Origin: Trebonia sp963836195
GTDB lineage: Bacteria; Actinomycetota; Actinomycetes; Streptosporangiales; Streptosporangiaceae
NCBI GenBank assembly: GCA_963836195.1
Contig: CAWIIX010000033.1
Location: 124,001 to 188,000 of the forward strand
Length of the DNA: 64,000 nt
Reading direction: 5' to 3'
Under the pieces are notes generated by a model. The model did no database searches and was not told the origin of the DNA. It saw only the letters and a list, made by a program, of their open reading frames with translations. The position numbers and the translations under genes were made by a program. Position 1 is the stretch's first letter. Each line of letters begins with the position of its first letter. Positions 16,522-25,503 of this stretch are shown here, one piece after another.

Positions 16522-17307
16522 CTAGCAGGGGGTCAGGCCGGCCTGGAAGGCGATGATGACGAGCTGGACGCGGTCGCGGGCGTCGAGCTTGGTGAGGAGG
16601 TGGGCGACGTGGGTCTTGGCGGTGGCGGGGGAGATGCGCAGCCGGTTGGCGATCTCGGCGTTGGACAGGCCGGCCGCGACCAGCTGGAGCACTTCGCACT
16701 CGCGGTCGGTCAGCAGCTCGGTGACCTGGGCCCCACGTCCTGGCATCGGCCCTCCGGGCCCGCCCGGCCCGCGGCCGCCGAAGCCGGCCGCAGGCGGCGA
16801 CTCCCTGACGGCGGAGCCGGGAGCCCGCCCCACCGTGGGCAGCCCGGAAGCGACCGGACCCGGCGTCCCGAGCGGCGGGATCCGGGCGAATTCGCTGATC
16901 AGCCGCCGGGTGATGCTGGGCGCGAGCAGGGCCTCGCCCGCCGCCACCACCCGGATCGCGGTGATCAGGTCGGCCGGGAGGGTGTCCTTGAGCAGGAAAC
17001 CGCTGGCCCCGGCCCGCAGCGCCCCGAAGACGTACTCGTCGAGATCGAAGGTGGTGAGGATGATCACCCGCGCCCCCGCTGACTCCGGCGCGGCGGTGAT
17101 CTGGCGGGTCGCCTCGATGCCGTCGAGCACCGGCATCCGCACGTCCATCAGCACGACGTCAGGATGGGCGGCGCGGGCGACCGCGACGGCCTCCGCGCCG
17201 TTGGCGGCCTCGCCGACCACGGTCAGCCCCTCCGTGGCGGCGATGATCCCGCAGAATCCGACCCGGACCAGCGCCTGGTCGTCGGCGACCGCGACCGAGA
17301 TCGTCAC
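16522..17307 (-). CDS. NarL/LuxR family response regulator
   Basis: The 261-residue protein has a receiver domain (residues about 1-120: ISVAVADDQALVRVG, phosphoacceptor Asp in VVLMDVRMPVLDG, then a conserved Lys in GFLLKDTLP). An unusually long Gly/Pro-rich linker of about 60 residues follows. The C-terminal LuxR HTH reads LTDRECEVLQLVAAGLSNAEIANRLRI. The GTG at 17307 lies at the end of a run of 21-bp tandem repeats. The paired kinase is upstream on the same strand. The divergent ABC exporter operon at 19269 is the likely target by position. Confidence 0.9.
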   Translation of the reverse strand: MTISVAVADDQALVRVGFCGIIAATEGLTVVGEAANGAEAVAVARAAHPDVVLMDVRMPVLDGIEATRQITAAPESAGARVIILTTFDLDEYVFGALRAGASGFLLKDTLPADLITAIRVVAAGEALLAPSITRRLISEFARIPPLGTPGPVASGLPTVGRAPGSAVRESPPAAGFGGRGPGGPGGPMPGRGAQVTELLTDRECEVLQLVAAGLSNAEIANRLRISPATAKTHVAHLLTKLDARDRVQLVIIAFQAGLTPC

Positions 17308-17420
17308 GCCGCCACCGACGCTGTCCGGTCCGCCACCGACGCTGTCAGGTCCGCGACCGACGCTGTCCGTTCGCCGGCCGGTCGTTGCGGGCGGGCGGCC
17401 GCCGGGCGCGACCCGGTCAT
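17304..17420 (-). CDS. Possible 38-residue repeat peptide filling the kinase-regulator gap
   Basis: An ATG overlapping the kinase stop (ATGA at 17417-17420) opens a 38-codon frame whose own stop overlaps the regulator's GTG (GTGA at 17304-17307). It encodes three copies of a TASVAD-like heptad. The two exact overlaps would couple kinase, peptide and regulator translation. It may instead be a non-coding spacer created by tandem repeat growth. No homolog is recognised. Confidence 0.3.
   Translation of the reverse strand: MTGSRPAAARPQRPAGERTASVADLTASVADRTASVAA
17311..17373. repeat. Three tandem 21-bp repeats between kinase and regulator
   Basis: Units at 17311-17331, 17332-17352 and 17353-17373 share the core ACCGACGCTGTC; unit 2 differs from unit 1 at one base and unit 3 at a few. 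The length is a multiple of three, so copy number changes would not shift any frame. Confidence 0.8.
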
Positions 17421-19115
17421 GCGGTTGCCTCGGCCCGGGGCATGGCGGGCAGCGGCAGGCTGGCGGTGACCTGGAATCCGCCCTCGGCCAAGGGCCGCGC
17501 GCTGAACTTGCCGCCGCACAGGTGCGCCCGCTCGCGCATGCCGATGATTCCGTGCCCGGCGGTGGCCGGCGGATCGCTGGGCACGCGCCAGCCGCTGACG
17601 GTCCTGTGGCCGTTGCGCCCGGCCTCCGCCCGGGCGAGGGCGCCGCCGGGCGCGTTCACCCCCACCGCGGCGGGAATCTTGTCGTCGGCGGCCTGGTCGG
17701 CCTGCTCTTGGCGGCCGGCCGCGCTCGGCCCGGTGTACCGGGGCAGCATCGTCGACGAGCCCCCGTCATCGGTCACCCTGATCGCGAGCACCCCCTCGTC
17801 GTAGCCGAGGTGGACCGTGCAGCGGGCGCCGCTGCCGGCGTGCTTGACCACGTTGGTGAGCGCCTCCTGGACGATCCGGTAGGCCGACAGGTCGAGGCCG
17901 GCCGGCATCGGGCGGGCGTTTCCGTACACCTCGAGGCTCACCTTCACGCCCGCGCTGCAGGTCCGCTTGATGAGCCGGTCGAGGTTGGCGAGCCCCGGGG
18001 CCGGCGCGAGCGGCGCCGAGCCGCCACGGCCGAGTCCCGGCCCGACCACGGCCGCCTGCCTGGCCAGGTCACCGCCGGCCCCGTCGGCGACCTCATCGCA
18101 GCCCGTGCCGTCACCCGAAGCGCGGGCGGCGTCGGCAGCGCCGGCGGCACCGCGACCGGCGCCCGCGGCCGACCACCCGGCCGCGCCGGTCGCAGGCCCG
18201 GGTTCTCCCGCGCCGTCCGCCTGCCAGGCGTCGACCTGGCCCGGGGTCGGGGTGACGTCCTGCTGGCGGAGCACGCCGAGCATCCGGCGCATCTCGTCGA
18301 GGGCTTCCCTGCTGGTGACCTGGATGGCGCCGAGCGCCTCGCGAGCCCCGTCCGGGCTGTCGTCGATGACGTACTGGCCATAGCCGGCCTGCACCGCGAT
18401 CACCGACATGCTGTGCGCGACCACGTCGTGCAGCTCCCGGGCGATCCGCAGCCGCTCGTCGGCGACGGCGCTGGTCGCGGCCTGCTGCTGCAGTCGCACC
18501 ACGTACAGGCGGCGCTGCCGCACCGAGTATCCCGTCATCCAGGCGATAACGCTGGCCAGCCCGACCGGGACGAGCTCGGCGGGCGCCCCCTCGCTGCGGT
18601 TCCTGGCGGTACCGCCGATGAACACCAGCAGCGCCAGCGCGAGCGCGAGCGCGGCCCCGCCGGTGCGCCTGCTGCTGGTCACGGTGACCGTGTAGAGCAC
18701 GTAGGCGGCGCTGAGGAAGACCAGCGCGAGCGCCGTGACCGCCGCCCCGGGGAACATGAACCCGGTCGACATGTCCCCGAACAGGACGGCGAGCATGAAG
18801 CAGGCCGCCGAACGCCATCACCGGGGCCTTACGGCGCAGGGCGACCGCGAGGAAGACGCCGCCGGCCATCAGCAGCCCGATCGCCAGCCACATCTGGCCG
18901 GTGCCGATGAACGCCCGGTGCACCGAGATCAGCACCAACAGCGCCGAGAAGGCGGCCACCACGCAGTCGATGGCCATCCAGTGGCCAGTTCGCATCCGCT
19001 GGGTCAGCGGCGCGTGCGGCGGCCGCTGCGGGCGCGTCGTCATCGCGGTCGGCCCTCCCGGCGGATAGGAAGGCAGCCGCGGCTCGCGGTAAGACATGTC
19101 GCGTTCGGAGGCCAC
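17417..19115 (-). CDS. Sensor histidine kinase, NarL-type (apparent frameshift near 18809)
   Basis: The protein is about 565 residues if one extra base near 18809 is discounted. The first part (19115 to about 18810) carries helices MAIDCVVAAFSALLVLISV and MWLAIGLLMAGGVFLAVAL. The second frame continues with CFMLAVLFGDMSTGFMFPG, another helix pair, then the HisKA_3 box LRIARELHDVVAHSMSV with the phospho-His. A HATPase follows with ALTNVVKHAG (N-box) and GHGIIGMRERAHL. Both halves are clearly one protein. Starts at GTG 19115 or ATG 19097 are possible. It stands back to back with the ABC exporter operon. A sequencing insertion is likelier than a true pseudogene. Confidence 0.82.
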
Positions 19116-19268
19116 GTTCCTACGGTAACCGCATTACGGCGGCCGTGCCTCATCCCGCAGGCGTAACCCCCGGTGCGTACACGGCGGGCGCGCAGACCCG
19201 GCCGCGGCGGCAAATTGTCACCATGCAGGGGGACGCGCGCGGCGGGCCGGTCTGGGACCCTATGCCCC

Positions 19269-20276
19269 ATGACCCCCTCAACCGGATCGGGCGTCACGCC
19301 GATCGCCGACGCCGACCCGGGCGCCCCCGCCCCGGCCGTCATCGAGGCGACCGCGCTGACCAAGGTGTACCCGGGCGGCGTGACCGCGCTCGGCGGCCTC
19401 ACCGTCACCTTCGCGCCCGGCGTCACCGGGCTGATCGGCGCCAACGGCGCCGGAAAATCGACGCTGATCAAGATCCTGCTCGGACTGGTGGAGCCCACCG
19501 CCGGCACGGCGACGGTACTCGGCCACGACAGCGTCACCGGCGGCGAGCGGATCCGCCAGGCCGTCGGCTACATGCCCGAGCACGACTGCCTGCCGCCCGA
19601 CGTATCGGCGACCGAGTTCGTCACCCACATGGGCCGGATGAGCGGCCTGCCCGCCACCGCGGCCAGGGAACGCGCGGCCGAGGCGCTGCGGCACGTCGGG
19701 CTGCACGAGGAGCGCTATCGCCAGATCGGCACCTACTCGACCGGGATGAAGCAGCGGGTGAAGCTCGCCCAGGCGCTGGCGGGCGACCCGCGGCTGCTGC
19801 TGCTCGACGAGCCGACCAACGGCCTCGACCCGGCCGGCCGGAACGCCATGCTCGAGCTGATCGAGCGGATCGGCCTCGAGTTCGGCATCTCGATCGTGGT
19901 CGCCTCGCACCTGCTGGGCGAGATCGAGCGGATCTGCGACCACCTGGTCGCGATCGAGGGCGGCCGGCTGCTGCGGGCCGACACCATCGACAGCTTCACC
20001 CGGGCCAGCCAGACGCTGCTGATCGAGGTGGAGGAGGGGCTGGCGGCGCTGGCCGACGAGCTGATCCGCCGCGGCCTGCGGCCGACCGTTTACAAGCGCA
20101 GCTTGCTGGTGCCGATCGGCGGCGACAGCACCTACGACGCGGTGCGCGACACCGTGGCCGACCTCGGCCTGCCGCTCAGCCGGATGGAACAGCGCCGGCA
20201 CCAGGTCGAGGAGCTCTTCCGCGACCCAGGCCCGGCCAGCCCCGACGGCGCCTGGGAGGCAGCCGATGTCCGCTGA
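19269..20276 (+). CDS. ABC transporter ATP-binding protein
   Basis: A 335-residue ATPase of the multidrug/antibiotic ABC-2 export class. Walker A is GANGAGKSTLI and the ABC signature appears as TYSTGMKQRVKLAQAL. Walker B is LLLLDEPTNGLDP and the switch His is in VVASHLLGEIERI. The C-terminal 90 residues form the usual accessory domain. It starts at the ATG at 19269. Its 3' end overlaps the permease start at 20266, so the two are translationally linked. It is the first gene of a four-gene operon: ATPase, permease, ATPase, permease. Confidence 0.93.
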   Translation: MTPSTGSGVTPIADADPGAPAPAVIEATALTKVYPGGVTALGGLTVTFAPGVTGLIGANGAGKSTLIKILLGLVEPTAGTATVLGHDSVTGGERIRQAVGYMPEHDCLPPDVSATEFVTHMGRMSGLPATAARERAAEALRHVGLHEERYRQIGTYSTGMKQRVKLAQALAGDPRLLLLDEPTNGLDPAGRNAMLELIERIGLEFGISIVVASHLLGEIERICDHLVAIEGGRLLRADTIDSFTRASQTLLIEVEEGLAALADELIRRGLRPTVYKRSLLVPIGGDSTYDAVRDTVADLGLPLSRMEQRRHQVEELFRDPGPASPDGAWEAADVR

Positions 20277-21268
20277 TACTTCAGCCCCGAAGGCGGGCGG
20301 CCCGGCCGGGTCGGCCGGCAGCGTCATCCACGATCTCGGGTACCGGCGCTACGACGGCCCCCGGCTGGGCCGCGCGCAGATCGTCCGGGCCCTCGCCTGG
20401 CACAGCTTCCGGGCCGCGTTCGGCTTCGGACGGGGCGCCAAGGCCAAGATCGTCCCGCTGGTCGCGTTCGTCGCGCTCTGCCTGCCCGCGGTGGTCAACG
20501 CGTTCGCGATGTCCACGCGGCAACCCCCGGGTGGTCGACTACGACACCTACGCGCCGACGCTGCGCGACCTCGTGATGACCGTGTTCGTCGCCGTCCAAG
20601 CGCCCGAGCTGGTTTCCAGGGACCTGCGCAGCCGGGTGCTGCCGCTCTACTTCGCGCGCCCGATCAAGACCATCGACTACCCGCTGGCCAAGTACATCGC
20701 CTTCACCGGCGCCTGCCTGGTGATGCTGGAGGCGCCGCTGCTGCTGCTCTACGGCGGCTCGATCGCCAACGTGCACGGCGGCGCGGCCGTCTGGGCGCAG
20801 ACCAGGGCGCTGATCCCCGGCCTCCTGGTCGGGCTCATGTGGGCGGTCGTGCTGGCCGCGATCAGCCTGTTCCTGGCCAGCCTGACCGGCCGCCGGGCGT
20901 TCGCGACCGGGGCGGTCGCGATCTTCTTCCTGCTCACCTTCACCCTGTCGGAGATCCTGCTCCAGGTTGAGGGCCAGCCGTCGCAGGGGGTGCAGCCGGT
21001 CGCGGTCAAGGGCAGCGGCCCCCCGCCGGGGACGGTCCACGTGCAGCAGCTGGTCTACGTGCCTGGCCTCGCGGAGAAGGTCTCCGGCCTGTTCAGCCCG
21101 TTCACCTTGTTCGACGGGGTGCGCATGTGGCTGGGCGGGACCGACATGGCCGACGGCGTCTACAACCCCGGCGGCCTCGGCGCCGTCTACGCCCTCGTCC
21201 TCGTCATCATCACGGCGCTGTGCCTGTACGGCCTGGCCGCCCGCTACCGGAGGGCACGGCTGTCATGA
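20266..21268 (+). CDS. ABC-2 type permease (apparent frameshift near 20525)
   Basis: About 333 residues if one extra base near 20525 is removed. The first frame gives IVPLVAFVALCLPAVVNAFAMSTR. The second resumes at NPRVVDYDTYAPTLRDLVMTVFVAVQAPELVSRDLR and runs through five further helices to the stop, which overlaps the next ATG (ATGA at 21265). The break is at a CAACCCCCGGG run, a typical homopolymer indel site. Both frames show normal high-GC codon use. It partners the ATPase at 19269. PELVSRDLRSRVLPLYFARPI is a typical ABC-2 permease loop. Confidence 0.82.
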
Positions 21269-22200
21269 CCGTCATCCAGATCAAGAACGTCAGCCGCTGG
21301 TACGGCAACGTGGTCGCGGTCAACGACATCACGATGGACATCGGCCCCGGCGTCACCGGGCTGCTCGGCCCCAACGGGGCGGGCAAGTCGACCATCCTGC
21401 ACATGATCGCCGGCTTCCTGGCGCCGTCGCGAGGGACCCTGACCGTGCACCCGGCGCTCGGCGACCCGGTGCCAACCTGGCGCAACCCCGACATCTACCG
21501 CAGTCTCGGTCTGGTGCCCGAACGCGACTCGGTCTACGCCTTCCTCACCGGCGAGGAGTTCGTCCGCTCCACCGCGAAGCTGCACAAGCTCGGGAACCCC
21601 GACGCCGCCACCAGGAAGGCGATCGAGATGACCGACATGGGGCAGGCGGCCGATCGGCGGATCGCCACCTACTCCAAGGGCATGCGGCAGCGGATCAAGG
21701 TCGCCGCCGCCCTCGTCCACGACCCGGAGATCCTGCTGCTCGACGAGCCGTTCAACGGGATGGATCCCCGGCAGCGGATCCACATGATGGAGCTGCTGGC
21801 CAAGCTCGGCGCCGAGGGCCGGACGATCTTGTTCAGCTCGCACATCCTCGAGGAGGTGGAGCGGCTGTCGGGCACCATCCAGGTGATGGTGGCCGGCCGG
21901 CTCGCCGCCTCCGGCGACTTCCGGGCGATCAGGCGGCTGATGACCAGCCGCCCGCACGTCTTCAACGTCCGGTCCTCCGACGACCGCAGGCTCGCGTCGC
22001 TGCTCGTCGGCCGTCCGTGGACGACCGCGGTCGAGCTCACGGCCAAGGGCCTGCAGGTGCGCACCAGCGACTTCGGCGCCTTCTGCGCCCAGATCGCGGT
22101 GCTCACCCGGGACCACAAGATCGCACTGCGCGAACTGCTGCCGACCGATGAATCGCTGGAGAGCGTCTTCGGCTACCTCATCTCGAGCCAAGGGAGCTGA
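21265..22200 (+). CDS. ABC transporter ATP-binding protein
   Basis: A 311-residue ATPase with Walker A GPNGAGKSTIL, signature YSKGMRQRIKVAAAL, Walker B LLLDEPFNGMDP and switch His in LFSSHILEEVERL. The ATG overlaps the preceding permease stop. The C-terminal domain (residues about 220-311) is the usual regulatory extension. With the permease at 22206 it forms the second half of the exporter operon; two ATPase/permease pairs may make one heteromeric or two separate pumps. Substrate unknown. Confidence 0.93.
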   Translation: MTVIQIKNVSRWYGNVVAVNDITMDIGPGVTGLLGPNGAGKSTILHMIAGFLAPSRGTLTVHPALGDPVPTWRNPDIYRSLGLVPERDSVYAFLTGEEFVRSTAKLHKLGNPDAATRKAIEMTDMGQAADRRIATYSKGMRQRIKVAAALVHDPEILLLDEPFNGMDPRQRIHMMELLAKLGAEGRTILFSSHILEEVERLSGTIQVMVAGRLAASGDFRAIRRLMTSRPHVFNVRSSDDRRLASLLVGRPWTTAVELTAKGLQVRTSDFGAFCAQIAVLTRDHKIALRELLPTDESLESVFGYLISSQGS

Positions 22201-22205
22201 CCGCC

Positions 22206-22946
22206 ATGTCGGCCTACTTCAACCCGACGATCGCCGGGCTCACCGTCCGCGCGACGCTCGGCCGCAGGCGCGCGTTCCTGTTCGCGATCCCGGCCGTGAT
22301 CCTCATCGCCCTCACCCTGGTGCTGCGGGCGTCACGACCAGGCGGACCGGGCGTGGACGTGCTGTGGCCGGACCGGGTACTCGGCGACTTCGGCTTCTCG
22401 GTCCTGCTCCCGCTGACCGCGCTGATCGTCGGCACCGGCGTGCTCGGGGCCGAGATCGACGACGGCAGCGCCATCCACCTGCTGGCCACCCCGGTCCGCC
22501 GCGGGTCCGTCGTGCTGACCAAGTTCGCGGTCGCGGCGGCGGTGACGGCGCTCTTCGCGGCCGTGCCCGAGCTGGTGGCCGGCCTGCTCGCCCCCAACAG
22601 CGGCAAGCTTGCGTTCGCCCTGTTCATCGGCGCCCTGGCCGGGTCGGTGATCTACAGCGCGGTGTTCCTGCTTGCCTCGGTGCTGACCACCCGCGCGATC
22701 GCGTTCGGCCTGCTCTACGTGCTGATCTGGGAGGGCCTGCTGAGCAACCTGGTCGGCGGCGCCCGCATCCTGTCGATCGCGCACTACTGCCTCGGCATCG
22801 CCAACGCCATCCACCCGGACCCGAACCTCGAGGCGGGCCTCACGCTCGCCACCTCGCTGATCCTGGGCATCATCGTGACCGTCGGCGCCCTCGTTCTCGC
22901 CACCCGCCGCCTGTCCGCCTTCGCCATCCAAGGAGAGCCCGCCTAG
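22206..22946 (+). CDS. ABC-2 type permease
   Basis: A 246-residue protein with six hydrophobic helices: AFLFAIPAVILIALTLVL, FSVLLPLTALIVGTGVLGAEIDDG, LTKFAVAAAVTALFAAVPELVAG, and paired helices to the end. ALIVGTGVLGAEIDDGSAIHLLATPVRR is the conserved ABC-2 permease loop facing the ATPase. It starts 5 nt after the preceding stop. Unlike the first permease of the operon, the frame is intact. A 14-bp hairpin lies 40 nt after the stop. Confidence 0.9.
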   Translation: MSAYFNPTIAGLTVRATLGRRRAFLFAIPAVILIALTLVLRASRPGGPGVDVLWPDRVLGDFGFSVLLPLTALIVGTGVLGAEIDDGSAIHLLATPVRRGSVVLTKFAVAAAVTALFAAVPELVAGLLAPNSGKLAFALFIGALAGSVIYSAVFLLASVLTTRAIAFGLLYVLIWEGLLSNLVGGARILSIAHYCLGIANAIHPDPNLEAGLTLATSLILGIIVTVGALVLATRRLSAFAIQGEPA

Positions 22947-22985
22947 CCCCGCCGCCCCGCCGCCGCGTCCCTCGAGGAAAGCAAT

Positions 22986-23021
22986 ATGGCGTTTCCGTCA
23001 TCCCCACGACGGAAACGCCAT
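22986..23021. repeat. ATGGCGTTTCCGTC palindrome (hairpin family B, copy 1)
   Basis: ATGGCGTTTCCGTC (22986-22999) pairs perfectly over 14 bp with 23008-23021 around an 8-nt loop. Related hairpins are at 29155 and 55686. The GATAACAGCAAGAA 14-mer follows 31 nt later. It lies between convergent genes. Confidence 0.75.
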
Positions 23022-23052
23022 GTACCCCACCCGGCCGCGCCGCCCGCCATCA

Positions 23053-23066
23053 GATAACAGCAAGAA
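23053..23066 (+). repeat. GATAACAGCAAGAA dispersed 14-mer, copy 2
   Basis: An exact copy in the gap between the exporter operon and the convergent trpD, 31 nt beyond a family-B hairpin. Confidence 0.75.
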
Positions 23067-23099
23067 GCGCCCGCAGGGCGCACAACCAGGACGAGAAAG

Positions 23100-24197
23100 C
23101 TACGCGCGCGGGCGGGGCGTCGCCAGCCGGTTGCTGGCCTGGGTCCACCGGTCGAGCAGGTCGGCGGTGGCGCCCGAGTCGACGGCGGCGGCCGCCCGGG
23201 CCAGCCCGTCGCCCAGCGCCTTGGCCAGCGAGTCGGCATCCGAGCAGGTCACGCCGGAGCCGGAACCCGAGCCGGAAGCCCCCAGCCGGGCGGCGGTCAT
23301 CGCGGCGGCCGCGTTGAGCAGCACGATGTCGCGGACCGGTCCGACCTGCCCGGCCAGCACCGCGCGCACCGCCGCGGCGTTCACGGCCGGGTCGCCGCCG
23401 CGCAGGTCCGAGACGGACGCCCGCGGCAGCCCCAGCGCCGCCGGGTCGAACGAGGTCACCGTCACCGCGCCGTCGCAGGCAACCCAGACCGTCGACGGCC
23501 CGGTCGTGCTGAGCTCGTCGAGGCCGCCGTCGCCGTGGAACACCAGGGCCGACTCACCGCGCTCGGCGTACACCCCGGCCAGCACCGGCCCCATCGCCGG
23601 ATCGGCGATGCCGACCGCCAGCGACGTCGGCCGGGCCGGGTTGGTCAGCGGCCCCAGGTAGTTGAACGCCGTCGGCACGCCGAGCTCGCGGCGGACCGGG
23701 CCGGTGTGCCGGAACGCCGGGTGATACAGCGCCGCGAACAGGAACGCGATGCCGACCTCGGCGAACAGCGCCTCGGTGGCGGCCGCGGGCAGGTCGATCA
23801 CCACCCCAAGCGCCTCCAGCACGTCGGCCGAGCCGCAGGCCGAGGACGCGGCCCGGTTCCCGTGCTTGACCATCGGCACCCCGGCCGAGGCCGCCACCAT
23901 GGTCGCCATCGTGGACACGTTCACCGTGAGCAGGCCGTCCCCGCCCGTGCCGACCAGGTCGGTGACCGGACCCGGGATGCTGATCGGGGTCGCGTGCGCC
24001 AGCATCGACGCCGCCAGCCCGGACATCTCGGCCGCGGTCTCGCCCTTGGCCCGCAGCGCCACCCCGAACCCGGCGATCTGGGCAGGCGAGGCCGCCCCGT
24101 CCATGATCTCGTTCATGGCCCAGGCGGTCTGCTCGGCGGACAGCGCCCGCCGCCCGATGAGCGCGCGGATCAGCGCCGGCCAGCTCGGAGTGTCCAT
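23100..24197 (-). CDS. trpD: Anthranilate phosphoribosyltransferase
   Basis: This 365-residue enzyme transfers phosphoribose from PRPP to anthranilate in tryptophan synthesis. DLVGTGGDGLLTVNVST is the PRPP-binding loop, and VPMVKHGNRAASSACGSADVLEALG carries the KHGN and anthranilate-site residues. The N-terminal helices (LIGRRALSAEQTAWAMNEIMDG) are standard. The C-terminal end ASNRLATPRPRA is poorly conserved. No other trp gene is nearby, but trpD beside the ctaE-qcrCAB cluster is the usual actinobacterial arrangement. A palindromic AACGGTCCGTT sits about 50 nt before its start. Confidence 0.95.
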   Translation of the reverse strand: MDTPSWPALIRALIGRRALSAEQTAWAMNEIMDGAASPAQIAGFGVALRAKGETAAEMSGLAASMLAHATPISIPGPVTDLVGTGGDGLLTVNVSTMATMVAASAGVPMVKHGNRAASSACGSADVLEALGVVIDLPAAATEALFAEVGIAFLFAALYHPAFRHTGPVRRELGVPTAFNYLGPLTNPARPTSLAVGIADPAMGPVLAGVYAERGESALVFHGDGGLDELSTTGPSTVWVACDGAVTVTSFDPAALGLPRASVSDLRGGDPAVNAAAVRAVLAGQVGPVRDIVLLNAAAAMTAARLGASGSGSGSGVTCSDADSLAKALGDGLARAAAAVDSGATADLLDRWTQASNRLATPRPRA

Positions 24198-24244
24198 GGG
24201 GTTGGCACCTATTCAGCGAGGGGCGGACCACGAAAGGCGGAGCA

Positions 24245-24255
24245 AACGGTCCGTT
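24245..24255. repeat. AACGGTCCGTT palindrome upstream of trpD
   Basis: A perfect 11-bp palindrome about 50 nt before the trpD start on the minus strand, continued by CGATATCG. It belongs to the dispersed motif also at 4019, 42964 and 44923. Confidence 0.5.
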
Positions 24256-24280
24256 CGATATCGTTATGCTTTTGAGCTCT

Positions 24281-24679
24281 TTACTTGGTCGTGGGGACCA
24301 CGGCGGCGCGCGACCGCATGAGCGCGGCCACTTCCTTGGCCAGCGCCACCGGGTCGATCGGGTGCGAGATCACCGCTTCCGCCCGGGACCAGGTCGCGAG
24401 CCAGCGGTCGTCGGCCCGGCCGATGACCAGCAGCGCGGGCGGGCAATTGTAGATCTCGTCCTTGGCCTGGCGGCTGACGCCCATGCCGCCGGCGGGCTGC
24501 GCCTCGCCGTCGAGCACCATGACACCGATGCCGCCCGCGTCGAGCAGCCGGAACAGGGCGGGAGCGGTCGCCACCTCGACGATCTCGGCTTCCGGCGCGT
24601 CAGGGGCGGGGCGAACGCCGATCGCGAGCTTCATCTCTGCCCGCGTGTCGGCGTCGTGACTGTAAACGACGACCTTCAT
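24281..24679 (-). CDS. Receiver-like (response regulator) protein without output domain
   Basis: The 132-residue product MKVVVYSHDADTRAEMKLAIG... has the fold pattern of a receiver domain. Hydrophobic strands include VMVLDGEAQPAGG, with an Asp where the phosphoacceptor lies, and PALLVIGRADDR. The acidic pocket is incomplete and no DNA-binding domain follows. A protein of this sort between trpD and ctaE is common in actinomycetes. It may be a pseudo-receiver; partner unknown. The start at 24679 is chosen because upstream sequence belongs to the divergent ctaE promoter region. Confidence 0.72.
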   Translation of the reverse strand: MKVVVYSHDADTRAEMKLAIGVRPAPDAPEAEIVEVATAPALFRLLDAGGIGVMVLDGEAQPAGGMGVSRQAKDEIYNCPPALLVIGRADDRWLATWSRAEAVISHPIDPVALAKEVAALMRSRAAVVPTTK

Positions 24680-24830
24680 GGACCAGCATCCTACTGGTCT
24701 GGAGGCCGTCGCGGGCGCGCGGGGAGGGCAGCAGGCAACCCGCGCAAACCAGGCCGCACGGAGGATCTTCCAGGGAACTTGGACCAAAGTCGGGGGGTCG
24801 GCTGCGGATCCCCTACGGGGTGTCGTAATA

Positions 24831-25488
24831 ATGGCGATCGTGGCGACGACATCCGTGACCGAGACGGCACCGGTACCGCGCAGTCCGGCCAGCAGACCGA
24901 ACTTGGTGAGTGTGGGCACCATCATCTGGTTGTCCAGCGAGCTCATGTTCTTTGCTGCGCTGTTTGCGATGTACTTCACGATCCGTTCGGTAGACAAAGG
25001 CCAGGGCCTCCCGTGGCCCATGGCTCATCTGAACATCCCGCTTGGCTCGACCAACACGACCGTGCTCGTGTTGTCGTCGGTTACCTGCCAGATGGGCGTG
25101 TTCGCGGTTGAGCGTGGCCAGATCAGGCGTGTGGCAAGCATTTGGAACTTCATGAAGTGGGGGCTGCGCGAGTGGTACGTGCTCTCCTTCCTCATGGGCC
25201 TGTACTTCGTGTGCGGGCAGGCGTACGAGTGGTCGCAGCTGGTCGGCCAACGACCACCTGACGATCTCGTCGAGCAACTACGGGTCGGTGTTCTACCTGA
25301 CGACCGGGTTCCACGGCCTCCATGTGACCGGCGGGCTCATCGCGTTCTTGTTCGTCCTCGGGCGCACCTACGTCGCCAAGAAATTCACTCATGAGCAGCA
25401 GGTCACCGCGATCGTGGTGTCGTACTACTGGCACTTCGTCGACGTTGTCTGGATTGCGCTGTTCACGACCATCTACCTCATCCAGTAA
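24831..25488 (+). CDS. ctaE: Cytochrome c oxidase subunit III (apparent frameshift near 25243)
   Basis: About 218 residues if corrected by one base. Frame one runs from ATG 24831 through LSSELMFFAALFAMYFTI and CGQAYEWSQLV. Frame two resumes at SANDHLTISSSNYGSVFYLTTGFHGLHVTGG and ends VDVVWIALFTTIYLIQ, the typical subunit III C-terminus. The join is around CAGCTGGTCGGCC: a base duplication, or loss of a TC dinucleotide, would explain it. Subunit III belongs to the bcc-aa3 supercomplex, so a genuine loss of function is unlikely. The qcrC start follows 15 nt downstream, fitting a ctaE-qcrCAB operon. Confidence 0.9.
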
Positions 25489-25503
25489 CCCAGGGGATAC
25501 CGA

